DNA of 64,000 nucleotides from an uncultured Desulfobacterales bacterium (GTDB taxonomy: Bacteria > Desulfobacterota > Desulfobacteria > Desulfobacterales > JAHEIW01): NCBI GenBank assembly GCA_947259495.1, contig CAMYLV010000018.1, positions 1-64,000 of the forward strand, in the 5' to 3' direction. The position numbers and the translations under genes are program-made. Shown piece by piece: positions 7,594 to 15,843 of the stretch (position 1 is its first letter; each line of letters opens with the position of its first letter). The notes under the pieces were generated by a model that worked only from the letters and a program-made list of their open reading frames with translations, was not told the origin of the DNA and did no database searches.

Positions 7594-8517
7594 ATGCTGC
7601 GCTTGGGATTATGCTGTCTTTTTTGCAAAGCACCAATTAAATTTAGGCGAACTACCGCCAAATATTTGGCAGCGCAATCCCGTCGGCATCAAACAGCATA
7701 TCTGTCCGCCATATGTCTACACAATGCGGCTGCGCTCATGAATGCATTGCAATTCTGTGCACAAAACGGGATCGGCGGCTTTCGGGTTAACAGCCAGATA
7801 TTACCGCTGAAAACCCACCCTACACACCAATACCAAATCGAGGATCTACCAGATTACCAACAGATCCTGACACAATTTCGGAAATGCGGTGCGTTTGGCC
7901 GCAAACACAGTCTACGCATCTCATTTCATCCGGATCAATTTATTTTGCTGTCATCACCGGATTCTGGCGTTACCCAACGGTCTGTTGCCGATTTAAGATA
8001 CCAGGCAGAAGTGGCCTCATGGATACAGGCCGATGTGCTCAACATCCACGCCGGGGGAGCTTACGGAGACAAGGGCAAGGCACTGCGCCGTCTGGCCCGC
8101 CGTATTGAAAAACTGCCCGATTCTGTGCGAACCCGTCTAACACTGGAAAATGATGATCGCATTTTTAGCCCTGCCGATTTACTGCCGTTTTGCAAAGACA
8201 CCGGCATTCCTTTCGTGTATGATGTCCATCACCACCGCTGCCTGCCCGACGGCATGCGTATAGAACGCACCACCGAAAAGGCACTAGAAACCTGGAATCG
8301 AGAACCGCTTTTTCACATCTCCAGTCCGCTGGGCGGTTGGAAAGCAAAAAACGCCCGTCGTCATCACGATTATATTAACATAAAAGATTTTCCCAAAAAC
8401 TGGTTGGATTTGAATATAACAGTTGAAGTTGAAGCCAAGGCCAAAGAGCTGGCGGTTTTGAAATTAAAAAAAGATATCCGAAATCAACACTGTCACACAC
8501 GCGAATGGAAAAAATGA
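7594..8517 (+). CDS. uvsE: UV damage endonuclease UvsE/UvdE
   Basis: 307 aa, full length for the family. RLGLCCLF at the N-terminus, FHPDQFILLSSP, NIHAGGAYGDK, LENDD and DVHHHR are the metal-binding and active-site blocks of the TIM-barrel UV endonuclease. It nicks DNA 5' to UV photoproducts and some abasic sites, starting an alternative excision repair. It overlaps the next gene by 13 bases, suggesting co-translation. Confidence 0.9.
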   Translation: MLRLGLCCLFCKAPIKFRRTTAKYLAAQSRRHQTAYLSAICLHNAAALMNALQFCAQNGIGGFRVNSQILPLKTHPTHQYQIEDLPDYQQILTQFRKCGAFGRKHSLRISFHPDQFILLSSPDSGVTQRSVADLRYQAEVASWIQADVLNIHAGGAYGDKGKALRRLARRIEKLPDSVRTRLTLENDDRIFSPADLLPFCKDTGIPFVYDVHHHRCLPDGMRIERTTEKALETWNREPLFHISSPLGGWKAKNARRHHDYINIKDFPKNWLDLNITVEVEAKAKELAVLKLKKDIRNQHCHTREWKK

Positions 8518-9323
8518 CGCTGCATTACGATCCCTTGCAGATTTTTAAGGCCAGTAGGACGCCGGTCGGTTTATACGCGCGAGAAAAGTGGCTCAAGGAC
8601 CGGCAAAAGCCGGATTGGCGGGCCGCTTTTGAGTCAACGCTGGCACTGTTATATAAGGGTCAATCGGCAAATGGATCCTGGCGCCATTCGGTGACCATGA
8701 CCATCCGGCAGCTTTTCGGTCTGCATTTGACCATCCGCCAGCCGACTCCACAAATAAACAAAGCCCTGGATTGGCTTTTGGATAAGGTTCAGCGCCAATT
8801 CCATTTGAACAACGACCGGAATAAAGAAATCACAGATCTTCAAATGTTTGAACAGCTGCCGTTCGTGGCTGGCCGTCGGGATGGTTTCCTTCTGGGTGCC
8901 ACCCTGTTTCTGGCGAGCATCTTTGATCGGCAAAACCACCCCCAAATCCTTTCACTATATCAACTGCTCAATGAAGATGCGCAAGAAAATCAGGCCTATT
9001 GGAGAGACCTGACGTGCTTTAACAATATTTTGAGGGCTTTTGTGGTTCATCCGATATACGCGACCAAAGGCGCCGTTCGCGCCGCCGTTGGCCGTTTAAA
9101 GGCTCTTCAGACAACTGTAGGCGACTGGGGGCATCAGTTGCCGTTTTATCAGATCGTCAACGCCCTAGCCCATCTTGACCTGCCTCAGGCCGAAAATCAG
9201 CTACAGCGTGCGTTTCGCTATATAGTTGAATCACAAAGACCGGATGGAGCCTGGGGCACTCACCAACCGGAGTGGAATACCTTTCTCGTGGTGCATGCAC
9301 TCAAAAACAAAAATCTTTTTTAA
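8505..9323 (+). CDS. Terpene-cyclase/prenyltransferase-like alpha-alpha barrel protein
   Basis: 272 aa. Two repeats with the QxxDGxW-type signature (GQSANGSWRHS near 47-57 and ESQRPDGAWGTHQPEW near the C-terminus) are typical of squalene-hopene cyclase and prenyltransferase beta-subunit barrels. At 272 residues it is less than half of a squalene-hopene cyclase, and the DxDD motif is not seen, so it is probably not a cyclase. Co-translation with uvsE (13-base overlap) is its only functional hint. Confidence 0.6.
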   Translation: MEKMTLHYDPLQIFKASRTPVGLYAREKWLKDRQKPDWRAAFESTLALLYKGQSANGSWRHSVTMTIRQLFGLHLTIRQPTPQINKALDWLLDKVQRQFHLNNDRNKEITDLQMFEQLPFVAGRRDGFLLGATLFLASIFDRQNHPQILSLYQLLNEDAQENQAYWRDLTCFNNILRAFVVHPIYATKGAVRAAVGRLKALQTTVGDWGHQLPFYQIVNALAHLDLPQAENQLQRAFRYIVESQRPDGAWGTHQPEWNTFLVVHALKNKNLF

Positions 9324-9577
9324 CCCCGGGCGCCCCGCGTTTCGATCGATGGCTATCCGCTTGACAAGCGCTTGTTTTCCTGCCAAGTGTTACGCTGTGG
9401 CAGACTAAATCTGCAAGCCAACCGGTCGCACGGGCTTTCGCCGCAACAAAAACCAAGGCTATCTTAAAAATGCATCTGCGGCCATTGGGTTAAGCCCGTT
9501 GCGCGCCGAAGGTTCTCGTACAACGGGATTAAGCCCGTCGCAGGAGAATTAAACAAATTCAGACAGGAGCCTCAGGC

Positions 9578-10669
9578 ATGCATGATCTATACATTCGTTT
9601 GGCCAAACACCTGGAAAGCCTTATCATGGGCTACCCGTACACCGAGGAACTCCTTGATCTGCTAAAGGAAATGTTTAGCCCGACTGAAGCGCTGGTGGCG
9701 CTGGCCATACCCAATGATCTTGATCCGTTGCAGGTCGTCAGCCTGAAAAATATCTCTGCGCGAGCGGATCTTCCCGTAGTAGAGGTTGCTGAAGCATTGG
9801 AATCAATGGCCGATCGCAATATGTTGTTTACGGCACCCGTTGAAGATGGGTCCATCGGTTATGCCCTGCTGCAAGTGGGTTACGGGTTACCCCAGACATT
9901 TTTCTGGAAAGGAAAACAGGATGATACCAGTAAACGCATGGCCAAACTGGTGCTAAAATATTTTACGGTTCCAACCACCCACAAGATTTACGGCGGCGTA
10001 CGCACTAAATCATTCAAATACAGTCCTGCCAGCACGAGCATTGAGATCCCCATGCAGGGCGTCATGCCGAATGAACAGATCGGCCCCATCGTTGAGGCGG
10101 CCACCAGAATTGCCGTGGCCCATTGTCCCTGTCGCATGTCGGCAAAGATACTGGGCCGCACCGATTGCCCCCATAGCCTTGAAGTGTGCGTCAAGTATGA
10201 CGAGATGGCAGAATTTGTCATTGATAAAGGCCTGGCCCGCGAAATTTCAAAGGATGAAGCGCATCAGATAATGGAAAACAGCGAAAAAGAGGGGCTGGTT
10301 CATATGGTGGACAATGCCCAGGGGCAAATAAAACATACATGTAATTGCTGCGGGCACTATTGCTGGAACGTCGGCATTATTCGACGTCGTAAAATACCGC
10401 GCGACCAGTTAATGGCGGTCTATTTTATTCGCGAAACCGAATTGGACGAATGTATCGGCTGCGGGGCTTGCGCTGAAATTTGTCCGGTGGATGCGGTCAA
10501 AATGGTTGATGATAAGCCCCGGGTGGATCCGGATTGGTGCATCGGCTGCGGTGTGTGCGCCGTTCAGTGCCCGGCAAGTGTTATATCCATCAGCCGCCGT
10601 ATTGAAAATCAGGCCCCACAAGACTTTGCGCAACTGCATCGGCAGATCAAGAAGGAAAGAGGACTTTAG
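9578..10669 (+). CDS. Two-[4Fe-4S] ferredoxin-domain protein with extra Cys clusters
   Basis: 363 aa, start supported by AGGAG. N-terminal about 100 residues look like a winged-helix (SARADLPVVEVAEALESMADRNM). A middle Cys-rich part has HCPCRMS, DCPHSLEVC and CNCCGHYCWN, able to bind a further cluster. The C-terminus has two CxxCxxCxxxCP ferredoxin motifs (CIGCGACAEICP and CIGCGVCAVQCP). Probably a soluble electron carrier or reductase subunit with a DNA-binding-like N-domain; partner unknown. About 255 bases separate it from the previous gene. Confidence 0.75.
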   Translation: MHDLYIRLAKHLESLIMGYPYTEELLDLLKEMFSPTEALVALAIPNDLDPLQVVSLKNISARADLPVVEVAEALESMADRNMLFTAPVEDGSIGYALLQVGYGLPQTFFWKGKQDDTSKRMAKLVLKYFTVPTTHKIYGGVRTKSFKYSPASTSIEIPMQGVMPNEQIGPIVEAATRIAVAHCPCRMSAKILGRTDCPHSLEVCVKYDEMAEFVIDKGLAREISKDEAHQIMENSEKEGLVHMVDNAQGQIKHTCNCCGHYCWNVGIIRRRKIPRDQLMAVYFIRETELDECIGCGACAEICPVDAVKMVDDKPRVDPDWCIGCGVCAVQCPASVISISRRIENQAPQDFAQLHRQIKKERGL

Positions 10670-11259
10670 AACCCGTCTTAAAAATACATCTAACCCGCCT
10701 GCGGCGGATAGGCGCCCAACAGTCCGCCAATATGTGTGGCGGATTACCCCGCCAAAACGGTATTTCACATCAATTTTTATGAATATTAGGGAGCTCAAAA
10801 AACCGATTCAAAGCCGTATTCACACCTGCCGTGTCTCCTCCCCAATCGCCATATAGGGGTTGTCAAAAAAACGTTTCGGTATTCAGGTTCAACAACCCCT
10901 TATGCCGCACTTTCGTATTCCGGAACATTATTATGGAAAACGGTATAACTGTGAAATAAAGTACTCATTAATCAGGAATCCGTTTCATAAGATCTAGCAC
11001 GCAAAGACAACATCTTAAACAGGCCTTGCGCTATATGCCCATAATGGCTGACTTGCCTGTCGCATATTCGTTGGCATAAAGCTTGCTAGTCCATATAACC
11101 GCGTTGAAGGAATACCCCGATTTGCAGATGAAACCACTCTGCTACCCGGATCGCTTAGGTTGGCTGCTTCACACCGCAATAAAGGGGTATTGAGTGTTTA
11201 AAGTTCTTTGTCGAAGCAAATATTAGCACTTGCAGATTCAAAGGTAAGGAGAAATAACC
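10670..11259. other. Intergenic region with repeat and possible structured leader
   Basis: 590 bases without a gene. It holds a MITE-like copy (10852-10947), and 11111-11191 is closed by complementary arms AATACCCC/GGGGTATT, a possible structured 5' leader of the DRR/PilZ pair. No riboswitch class recognised. Confidence 0.45.
10852..10947 (-). repeat. MITE-like repeat, copy 4 (reverse)
   Basis: 96 bp, TATAGGGGTTGTCAAAAAAA to CATTATTATGGAAAACGG plus TATA. Near-identical in reverse complement to 32310-32405; this subtype lacks the CTTGCATTAAAATTAATG module. Confidence 0.85.
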
Positions 11260-11496
11260 TTGGGCACAAATGGGGACGAGGTTAGCAAAAAGGATAGAGG
11301 CGGGACACGATCCGGGCATGACAGGCGGCAAAATAATGAGCCCTATACGGGCATTGAGAAAAGATCCGGCCGCGAACGCAGAAAAGGCTTTGACCGCAGA
11401 AGCGCCCTGGCACGACGCAGAACCCCCGGTCGCAGGAGTAAAAACGGCAGCTGGGATGGAACCTGCATCGAACGCCGCGATATTTTTCGAAAATAA
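11260..11496 (+). CDS. DRR-repeat basic protein
   Basis: 78 aa with TTG start and GGAG eight bases upstream. It has an extreme Arg content with the spaced pattern GTRSGHDRR, EKRSGRERR, FDRRSALARR and IERRD. It matches the tail of the protein at 62-385 and the protein at 13330-13542, without a zinc ribbon. No enzyme domain. It ends 50 bases before a PilZ gene on the same strand, so it is likely co-transcribed; a role with c-di-GMP signalling is inference. Confidence 0.65.
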   Translation: MGTNGDEVSKKDRGGTRSGHDRRQNNEPYTGIEKRSGRERRKGFDRRSALARRRTPGRRSKNGSWDGTCIERRDIFRK

Positions 11497-11546
11497 AGAC
11501 AGCGGCGCTTCGAGAAATCAAAAAATATCATTGAAAAAGTGACCAT

Positions 11547-11972
11547 ATGGCCAGAACCGAAAAAATAATATTTATAACCCACAACCCGAAGACATCCAGC
11601 GGGCCAATGTCTGTCAATGATCAAAGAGCCAGCAAACGGTTCGACCATGAAGCCCCTTTGGTTATCAAAAATTGTGATTGCGGAACATTTGCTTGCGGCA
11701 GAATGTACAACTACAGCCGCGGCGGCATCTATTTCGAATCAGATGCCGCTTTTGAACCCGGCACTTGTGTCCGAATCGACATCGAAGAATCACAAAACGC
11801 TCTGGCAGCAGATCATTATTATGCCACGGTAAAGTGGACCAAAGAAATCTCGGCTGCGGTGGTTTTGTATCGTCATGGGATCGGCATTGAATTCGACGCG
11901 GCCACCAACAGCGCTGCGGGCACCGGAAAACTGCGCCTCATTCAGGGCGGCTCCGGTCAGGATGAAAACTGA
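11547..11972 (+). CDS. PilZ-domain protein
   Basis: 141 aa. The PilZ signature is complete: RxxxR as RASKR (about 28-32) and (D/N)xSxxG as NYSRGG (about 56-61), followed by a beta-barrel and a GIGIEF strand. Such domains bind cyclic di-GMP and relay it to motility, exopolysaccharide or transcription targets. The DRR protein upstream is its probable operon partner. An intrinsic terminator follows at 12109. Confidence 0.85.
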   Translation: MARTEKIIFITHNPKTSSGPMSVNDQRASKRFDHEAPLVIKNCDCGTFACGRMYNYSRGGIYFESDAAFEPGTCVRIDIEESQNALAADHYYATVKWTKEISAAVVLYRHGIGIEFDAATNSAAGTGKLRLIQGGSGQDEN

Positions 11973-12578
11973 ACAGGAGCAACAGTTGAAGCGAACAGCT
12001 GATTCATAAGCAACAGCAAACTGAACCACAAAAGCGCCACCGACAGCTCCGATCCAAAGCCTAATTAAACGCACACCTCAGCAAAACGGTTGCCCCCTGA
12101 CTCCAAATAAGGCAGAGCCTTCAACGGTTCTGCCTTAATTTTCTGAGGCGGTAAACATTTGGGTTGCAACTCAAGTCTTTCGATTTATTGTCCCACAGAA
12201 TTTTGATTTTTGCCGATCCAACTATCCTGGAGAAACAGTAATATCAGTATAATGTTGACTGTTGATTCATTGATCCTAACTTAGAATAAGGAACGATCTT
12301 ACAAATTGCATATCACCCACACGGGTGAAGGCGGTACAATAATCTTACGTGGTTATATGGAAAGTTACAGTCGTTTACGTCCGATCGTGATCGCACTACG
12401 AAGATCACAAATGCAGGATGAATAAATTGACACCCCCCCTTCGGGTCCTGCGTGCCCTTCGTGGTTGAAAGAGACTAGCTTGGGCTTTCTGCATAACCGT
12501 ATTATCTTTAATGCATTATTGTTTCGCCGTTTTGAGTCCAAAGAAGAAATGCACTAGCAATGCCCGGAGCGCTCGAGT
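11973..12578. other. Intergenic region with terminator
   Basis: About 600 bases. Apart from the terminator at 12109-12140 and a small CACCC/GGGTG hairpin near 12317, no gene or repeat is seen. Confidence 0.4.
12109..12140. terminator. Intrinsic terminator after PilZ gene
   Basis: Arms AAGGCAGA (12109-12116) and TCTGCCTT (12129-12136), with further GCC/CGG pairing inside, followed by AATTTTCT. A-rich on the other side, so it may work in both directions. Confidence 0.7.
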
Positions 12579-13253
12579 ATGAATTCTGAAACGGTCATAC
12601 CCATTTTTCCGCTGGGCCTGGTCTTATTGCCCCGGATGTCTTTACCACTGCATATTTTTGAGAACCGCTACAAACAAATGACCAAAGCGTGCCTGGCGCA
12701 GGACAAGGTATTTGGCATCGTGTATTTTAGCGGCGAACAGTTCGAAACAAAGGGTTGTACCGCTCGAATTATAAAAATACTGAAACACTATGATGATGGC
12801 CGCCTGGACCTTGTAACCAAAGGAGAAAACCGCTTTCGCATAAAGGAACTGTTCGATGAAAAACCCTATCTGGAGGCGAAAGTCGAATTTTTTGATGATC
12901 ATCCGGAAGAAAATGCAGATTCAGAAACATCGCAAAAAATGGCGCACACATGTATCCAGCTGCTCAAACAAATAAATACCATAACCGATCAATACGCCGC
13001 TGTTGAATTCAACGACCAGCTGGATACGAAATCGGTTTCCTTTTTAGCCGCAGCATGCGATGGTTTTAGCTATCAGGAAAAACAGCAGTTTCTGGAAATG
13101 ACCGTCACTTCCAAGCGATTGCAAAAGACGGCAAAAACCCTTGAAAAACTGGTTCATCGTCTGAGCATTACCCGGGAAATTGAGCGCATCATTGGCGGAA
13201 ACGGAAATTTGCCCGAATCTCTTCAAAGCGGGCTTAAAGATGAACAAAACTAA
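12579..13253 (+). CDS. Lon N-terminal (LAN) domain protein
   Basis: 224 aa. IPIFPLGLVLLPRMSLPLHIFE at the N-terminus is the hallmark of the Lon protease substrate-binding domain. The protein stops after the helical extension and has no AAA or Ser-Lys protease part. Stand-alone LAN proteins are common in bacteria; their role is unclear, probably substrate or partner binding. A half repeat (13258-13286) follows at once. Confidence 0.85.
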   Translation: MNSETVIPIFPLGLVLLPRMSLPLHIFENRYKQMTKACLAQDKVFGIVYFSGEQFETKGCTARIIKILKHYDDGRLDLVTKGENRFRIKELFDEKPYLEAKVEFFDDHPEENADSETSQKMAHTCIQLLKQINTITDQYAAVEFNDQLDTKSVSFLAAACDGFSYQEKQQFLEMTVTSKRLQKTAKTLEKLVHRLSITREIERIIGGNGNLPESLQSGLKDEQN

Positions 13254-13257
13254 ACCT

Positions 13258-13286
13258 GAATTTCGGAATATTAATATGGAAAGCGG
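13258..13286 (-). repeat. MITE-like half repeat
   Basis: GAATTTCGGAATATTAATAT then GGAAAGCGG matches only the left end of the family in reverse. No partner end found. Confidence 0.5.
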
Positions 13287-13329
13287 GTCAAACCCGAAAA
13301 AGTAAGAGGACCCCCTCAAGCATTGTTTT

Positions 13330-13542
13330 TTAGTTTGAATATTTCTCGCGGAATGCCTTGCGGCGCTCCCTTTTTTTTTGCAGTTTTAAACTTTGCAGGC
13401 TTCTTCGGTCTAAACCACTGCGGCGATAGCGTAGAAACCGTCTTTCCGGGAAGTGTTCGGAAGATGTAAATTGGCGACGATCCGGCAGGGAGCGCCGGCC
13501 GCCCCGATCTTTGATTGAACGAATATTAACTGTGTCAGCCAC
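13330..13542 (-). CDS. DRR-repeat basic protein
   Basis: 70 aa from a GTG at 13542; the open frame extends upstream to 13689 but that part lacks the family pattern. GGRRSLPDRR, FPERRFLRYRR, GLDRRS and KKRERRKAF show the same Arg/Asp triplet spacing as the proteins at 62-385 and 11260-11496. Function unknown. It is convergent with the Lon-domain gene, and a MITE-like repeat lies upstream. Confidence 0.5.
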   Translation of the reverse strand: MADTVNIRSIKDRGGRRSLPDRRQFTSSEHFPERRFLRYRRSGLDRRSLQSLKLQKKRERRKAFREKYSN

Positions 13543-13708
13543 TGTGCAAAGCCTTTTTCGGTGAATCGGTTTTTCGTCCCGCCGGTGACAGGCGACTGCA
13601 AAAATCAATGATTTTTTCTTAAACTCGTCCGCTCGATCCAGACATCGTATTTTACAGATTGCAGGCGCTGCTTGTTTTGTCAAGTGCAAGTTTGACGTAA
13701 GGGCAATT

Positions 13709-13819
13709 TATACCGTTTTCCATAATAATGTTCCAGAATAGCGTCTCATTAATTTTAATGCAAGATTCAGGTAGAAAAGAACGATGGAATACCGAAACGT
13801 TTTTTTTACAACCCCTATA
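13709..13819 (+). repeat. MITE-like repeat, copy 5
   Basis: 111 bp from TATACCGTTTTCCATAATAA to CGTTTTTTTTACAACCCC plus TATA. Near-identical to the reverse complement of 3744-3854. Confidence 0.85.
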
Positions 13820-13838
13820 GAGCCCATCGGCAGCATAT

Positions 13839-14111
13839 TTAGTGCGTGCCGGTCAGATGATTTTTCAGAAATTCTTTGAGCCTTTCTTTACCGGCTTTGG
13901 AAAGCGCCCGGGAATCATCCAACTCCTTGCCGTGCAGTTCCTCATAACGGCTGGCGGCTCTGATTGTATCAAATTGCTCTCTGCACCTTGAGCAATATTT
14001 GCAAATCAGAAGGTGCATGCGCATCAGCGCGCGCTGATAGAAAGGCAATGCCCGATCCATGGATTCTGATACCATCTCAGAAACTTCTTTGCAGCTATAC
14101 ATCCAGTGCAC
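13839..14111 (-). CDS. Zinc-binding anti-sigma factor (ZAS type)
   Basis: 90 aa. GTG start at 14111 with AAGGAG seven bases upstream. The zinc motif H33-x3-C37-x2-C40 (HLLICKYC), with an additional Cys7, is that of RsrA/ChrR-like anti-sigma factors. No membrane segment, so it is cytoplasmic and binds the ECF sigma factor encoded 12 bases upstream. ZAS proteins often release sigma on thiol oxidation; the adjacent tpx gene makes redox sensing plausible. Confidence 0.8.
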   Translation of the reverse strand: MHWMYSCKEVSEMVSESMDRALPFYQRALMRMHLLICKYCSRCREQFDTIRAASRYEELHGKELDDSRALSKAGKERLKEFLKNHLTGTH

Positions 14112-14123
14112 AGATTTGCTCCT

Positions 14124-14711
14124 TTACGACCCTGCGCTCAGCCATCTATTTTCGAGGCAGCGCCGCAGGGACATCCGGGCCCGGTAAAGCATGACCCAGC
14201 TATTCGTCGCAGTTATCCCCAGCTCCTTACAGACTTGATCTGTACTGAGGCCATCAATTTCGCGCTTGATAAACGCCTCGGCCAGGCGCGCAGGAATTTC
14301 TGCCAGACAGCGATAAAGGACATCCAAAAATTCTTTTTGTTCATAAAGGTTTCCCGGATTGACAGTCCACTTGCCTGGCCGTATTTGCCATTGCCCGCGT
14401 TCATCAAAATCCGGGTCTGAAATGTCCGTCAGGGTCTCAATCTTATCGGTGGATGGTTCCCGGATTTTTTTTCGGATGTGATCAACAATTTTATGTTTCA
14501 GTATAGCAATCAGCCAGGTTCTGCCGGTGGACCGACCCTTGAAGTTTTCACGGGCGCGCAAGGCGGCCAGAAAAGTCTCCTGAACCAGATCTTCGGCAAT
14601 CGAGGGATCTTTGACTCTTGAGAGGGCAAATCGGTAAAGGAAATCGCCATAGCTGTCCACCCATGATTCGGGGTTATCGATGCTGGCGGGTTCGGATTTC
14701 CGATTACTCAT
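14124..14711 (-). CDS. ECF-type RNA polymerase sigma factor
   Basis: 195 aa from ATG 14711 (GGA spaced eight bases upstream); a longer frame begins at 14747. Region 2 (YGDFLYRFALSRVKD, EDLVQETFLAALRA, RTWLIAILKHKIVDHIRKK) and region 4 (LAEIPARLAEAFIKREIDG, helix-turn-helix near STDQVCKELGIT) are clear. A long loop separates them. It is followed by its anti-sigma factor and preceded by tpx, in the same direction. Confidence 0.9.
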   Translation of the reverse strand: MSNRKSEPASIDNPESWVDSYGDFLYRFALSRVKDPSIAEDLVQETFLAALRARENFKGRSTGRTWLIAILKHKIVDHIRKKIREPSTDKIETLTDISDPDFDERGQWQIRPGKWTVNPGNLYEQKEFLDVLYRCLAEIPARLAEAFIKREIDGLSTDQVCKELGITATNSWVMLYRARMSLRRCLENRWLSAGS

Positions 14712-14787
14712 TGTGTTATCCGATCGATAAAAACTTGGGCGTTTCAAATTTTAGAGAAATACGAGAGCGGCTCAACCACACCGGGCT

Positions 14788-15303
14788 TTAGCCTAATTTT
14801 TGGACGGCTTCGATGACCGCATCATAATCCGGCTCTTCCGACAGCTCCTTGACATGCTGGATATACTGAATGTTGCCGTTGCGATCCACGACAAAAATCG
14901 ACCTTGCCAGCAGGCGCAGTTCTTTAATTAACACGCCAAAAGCACTTCCAAACATCGCCTCGCGGTGATCTGAAAGGGTAACGACATTTTCGACACCGGC
15001 GGCTCCGCACCACCTTTTCTGGGCAAAAGGCAGATCCGTGCTGACCGTTAAAATGACGACACCATCTCCCAGTTGGCCGGCCGTTTCGTTAAATCGGCGG
15101 GTTTCCATGTCACAGGTGGGTGTGTCCAGAGACGGCACAGCTGAAATGACACATATTTTGCCTTTAAAGGATGTTAGTTTGACCGGATTCAAATCATTAT
15201 CCAGAACCTCTACATCCGGAACCGAATCCCCCACACTGAGCTCCGCACCGACAAGGGTTAACGGGTTGCCATGCAGGGTAACGGCTGCGCTGCGTTCTTC
15301 CAT
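14788..15303 (-). CDS. tpx: Thiol peroxidase Tpx
   Basis: 171 aa, AAGGAG before the ATG. An atypical two-Cys peroxiredoxin: peroxidatic Cys64 in SLDTPTCDMETRRFNE and resolving Cys99 in FAQKRWCGAAG, both at family spacing. It reduces H2O2 and organic hydroperoxides with thioredoxin in the cytoplasm or periplasm. Being the first gene of tpx-sigma-antisigma, it may be both a target and a physical neighbour of a redox-responsive regulon. Confidence 0.92.
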   Translation of the reverse strand: MEERSAAVTLHGNPLTLVGAELSVGDSVPDVEVLDNDLNPVKLTSFKGKICVISAVPSLDTPTCDMETRRFNETAGQLGDGVVILTVSTDLPFAQKRWCGAAGVENVVTLSDHREAMFGSAFGVLIKELRLLARSIFVVDRNGNIQYIQHVKELSEEPDYDAVIEAVQKLG

Positions 15304-15531
15304 TTTAAACTCCTTTCATTAACGGATAAGATTTTATGGTTTATTAGGTAAATTATGAGTTCTTCAAACATAAGGCTTTTTCAAATGAAATCAACGCCGT
15401 TAAGAATTCGACACCGGCCTGATGCTATTGCCGTATCGCGTGTCCCGTCGCTTTCTTGACTAAGCGTGTCAGGCTCTTATTTTTTTGTAAGTTACTCGAT
15501 GGTCATTCGACCAACGGCAAGGCTTGAAGAT

Positions 15532-15761
15532 TATACCGCTTTTCATATTAATGTTCCGAGTCACCGACCACCGCACAGCAGGTGGCGTGGATTTTTCCGC
15601 CACAGGCGGAAAAAAACAAAGGCTCGGCAGTGCCTTAGACGGTGGGGGTGAAACCGGGTGCTTTGCACCCGGTTTGAAAACACCCAAATACAGAATAGGG
15701 GTATAAGTGGTTGTAGAAAAAAACGTTTGTATTGCAGAACGTTTTTTCGACAACCACTATA
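15532..15761 (+). repeat. MITE-like repeat, long structured subtype, copy 6
   Basis: 230 bp, collinear with 5270-5501. The second hairpin is CCGCC-ACA-GGCGG here, where the other copy has a U-G pair at the same place. The first hairpin is shortened to CCACC/GGTGG. The third hairpin (ACCGGGTGC/GCACCCGGT) is identical. Confidence 0.85.
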
Positions 15762-15804
15762 AACCCGATCGTTGAACGGGCTATAAACCCGATCGTTGAA
15801 CGGG
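15757..15804 (+). repeat. 24-bp tandem duplication
   Basis: Two perfect copies (15757-15780, 15781-15804) of a unit starting CTATAAACCCGATCG and ending TTGAACGGG. The first copy begins inside the right end of the MITE-like repeat. Confidence 0.85.
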
Positions 15805-15843
15805 TATCTACATAAATTCATTTGCGTTGAAAGGATCGCTAAG

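Larger units (their letters stand above)
15304..15843. other. Divergent intergenic region with long repeat
   Basis: 540 bases between tpx (minus) and a DUF547 gene (+). It contains the second long structured repeat (15532-15761) and a 24-base tandem duplication (15757-15804). No gene seen. Confidence 0.6.

Noticed and set aside
9361-9400. TTGACA as promoter of the Fe-S protein
   Set aside because: No -10 box at an acceptable distance.
10491-10856. 121-codon open frame overlapping the Fe-S protein
   Set aside because: Shadow of the ferredoxin gene in another frame, running into a repeat.
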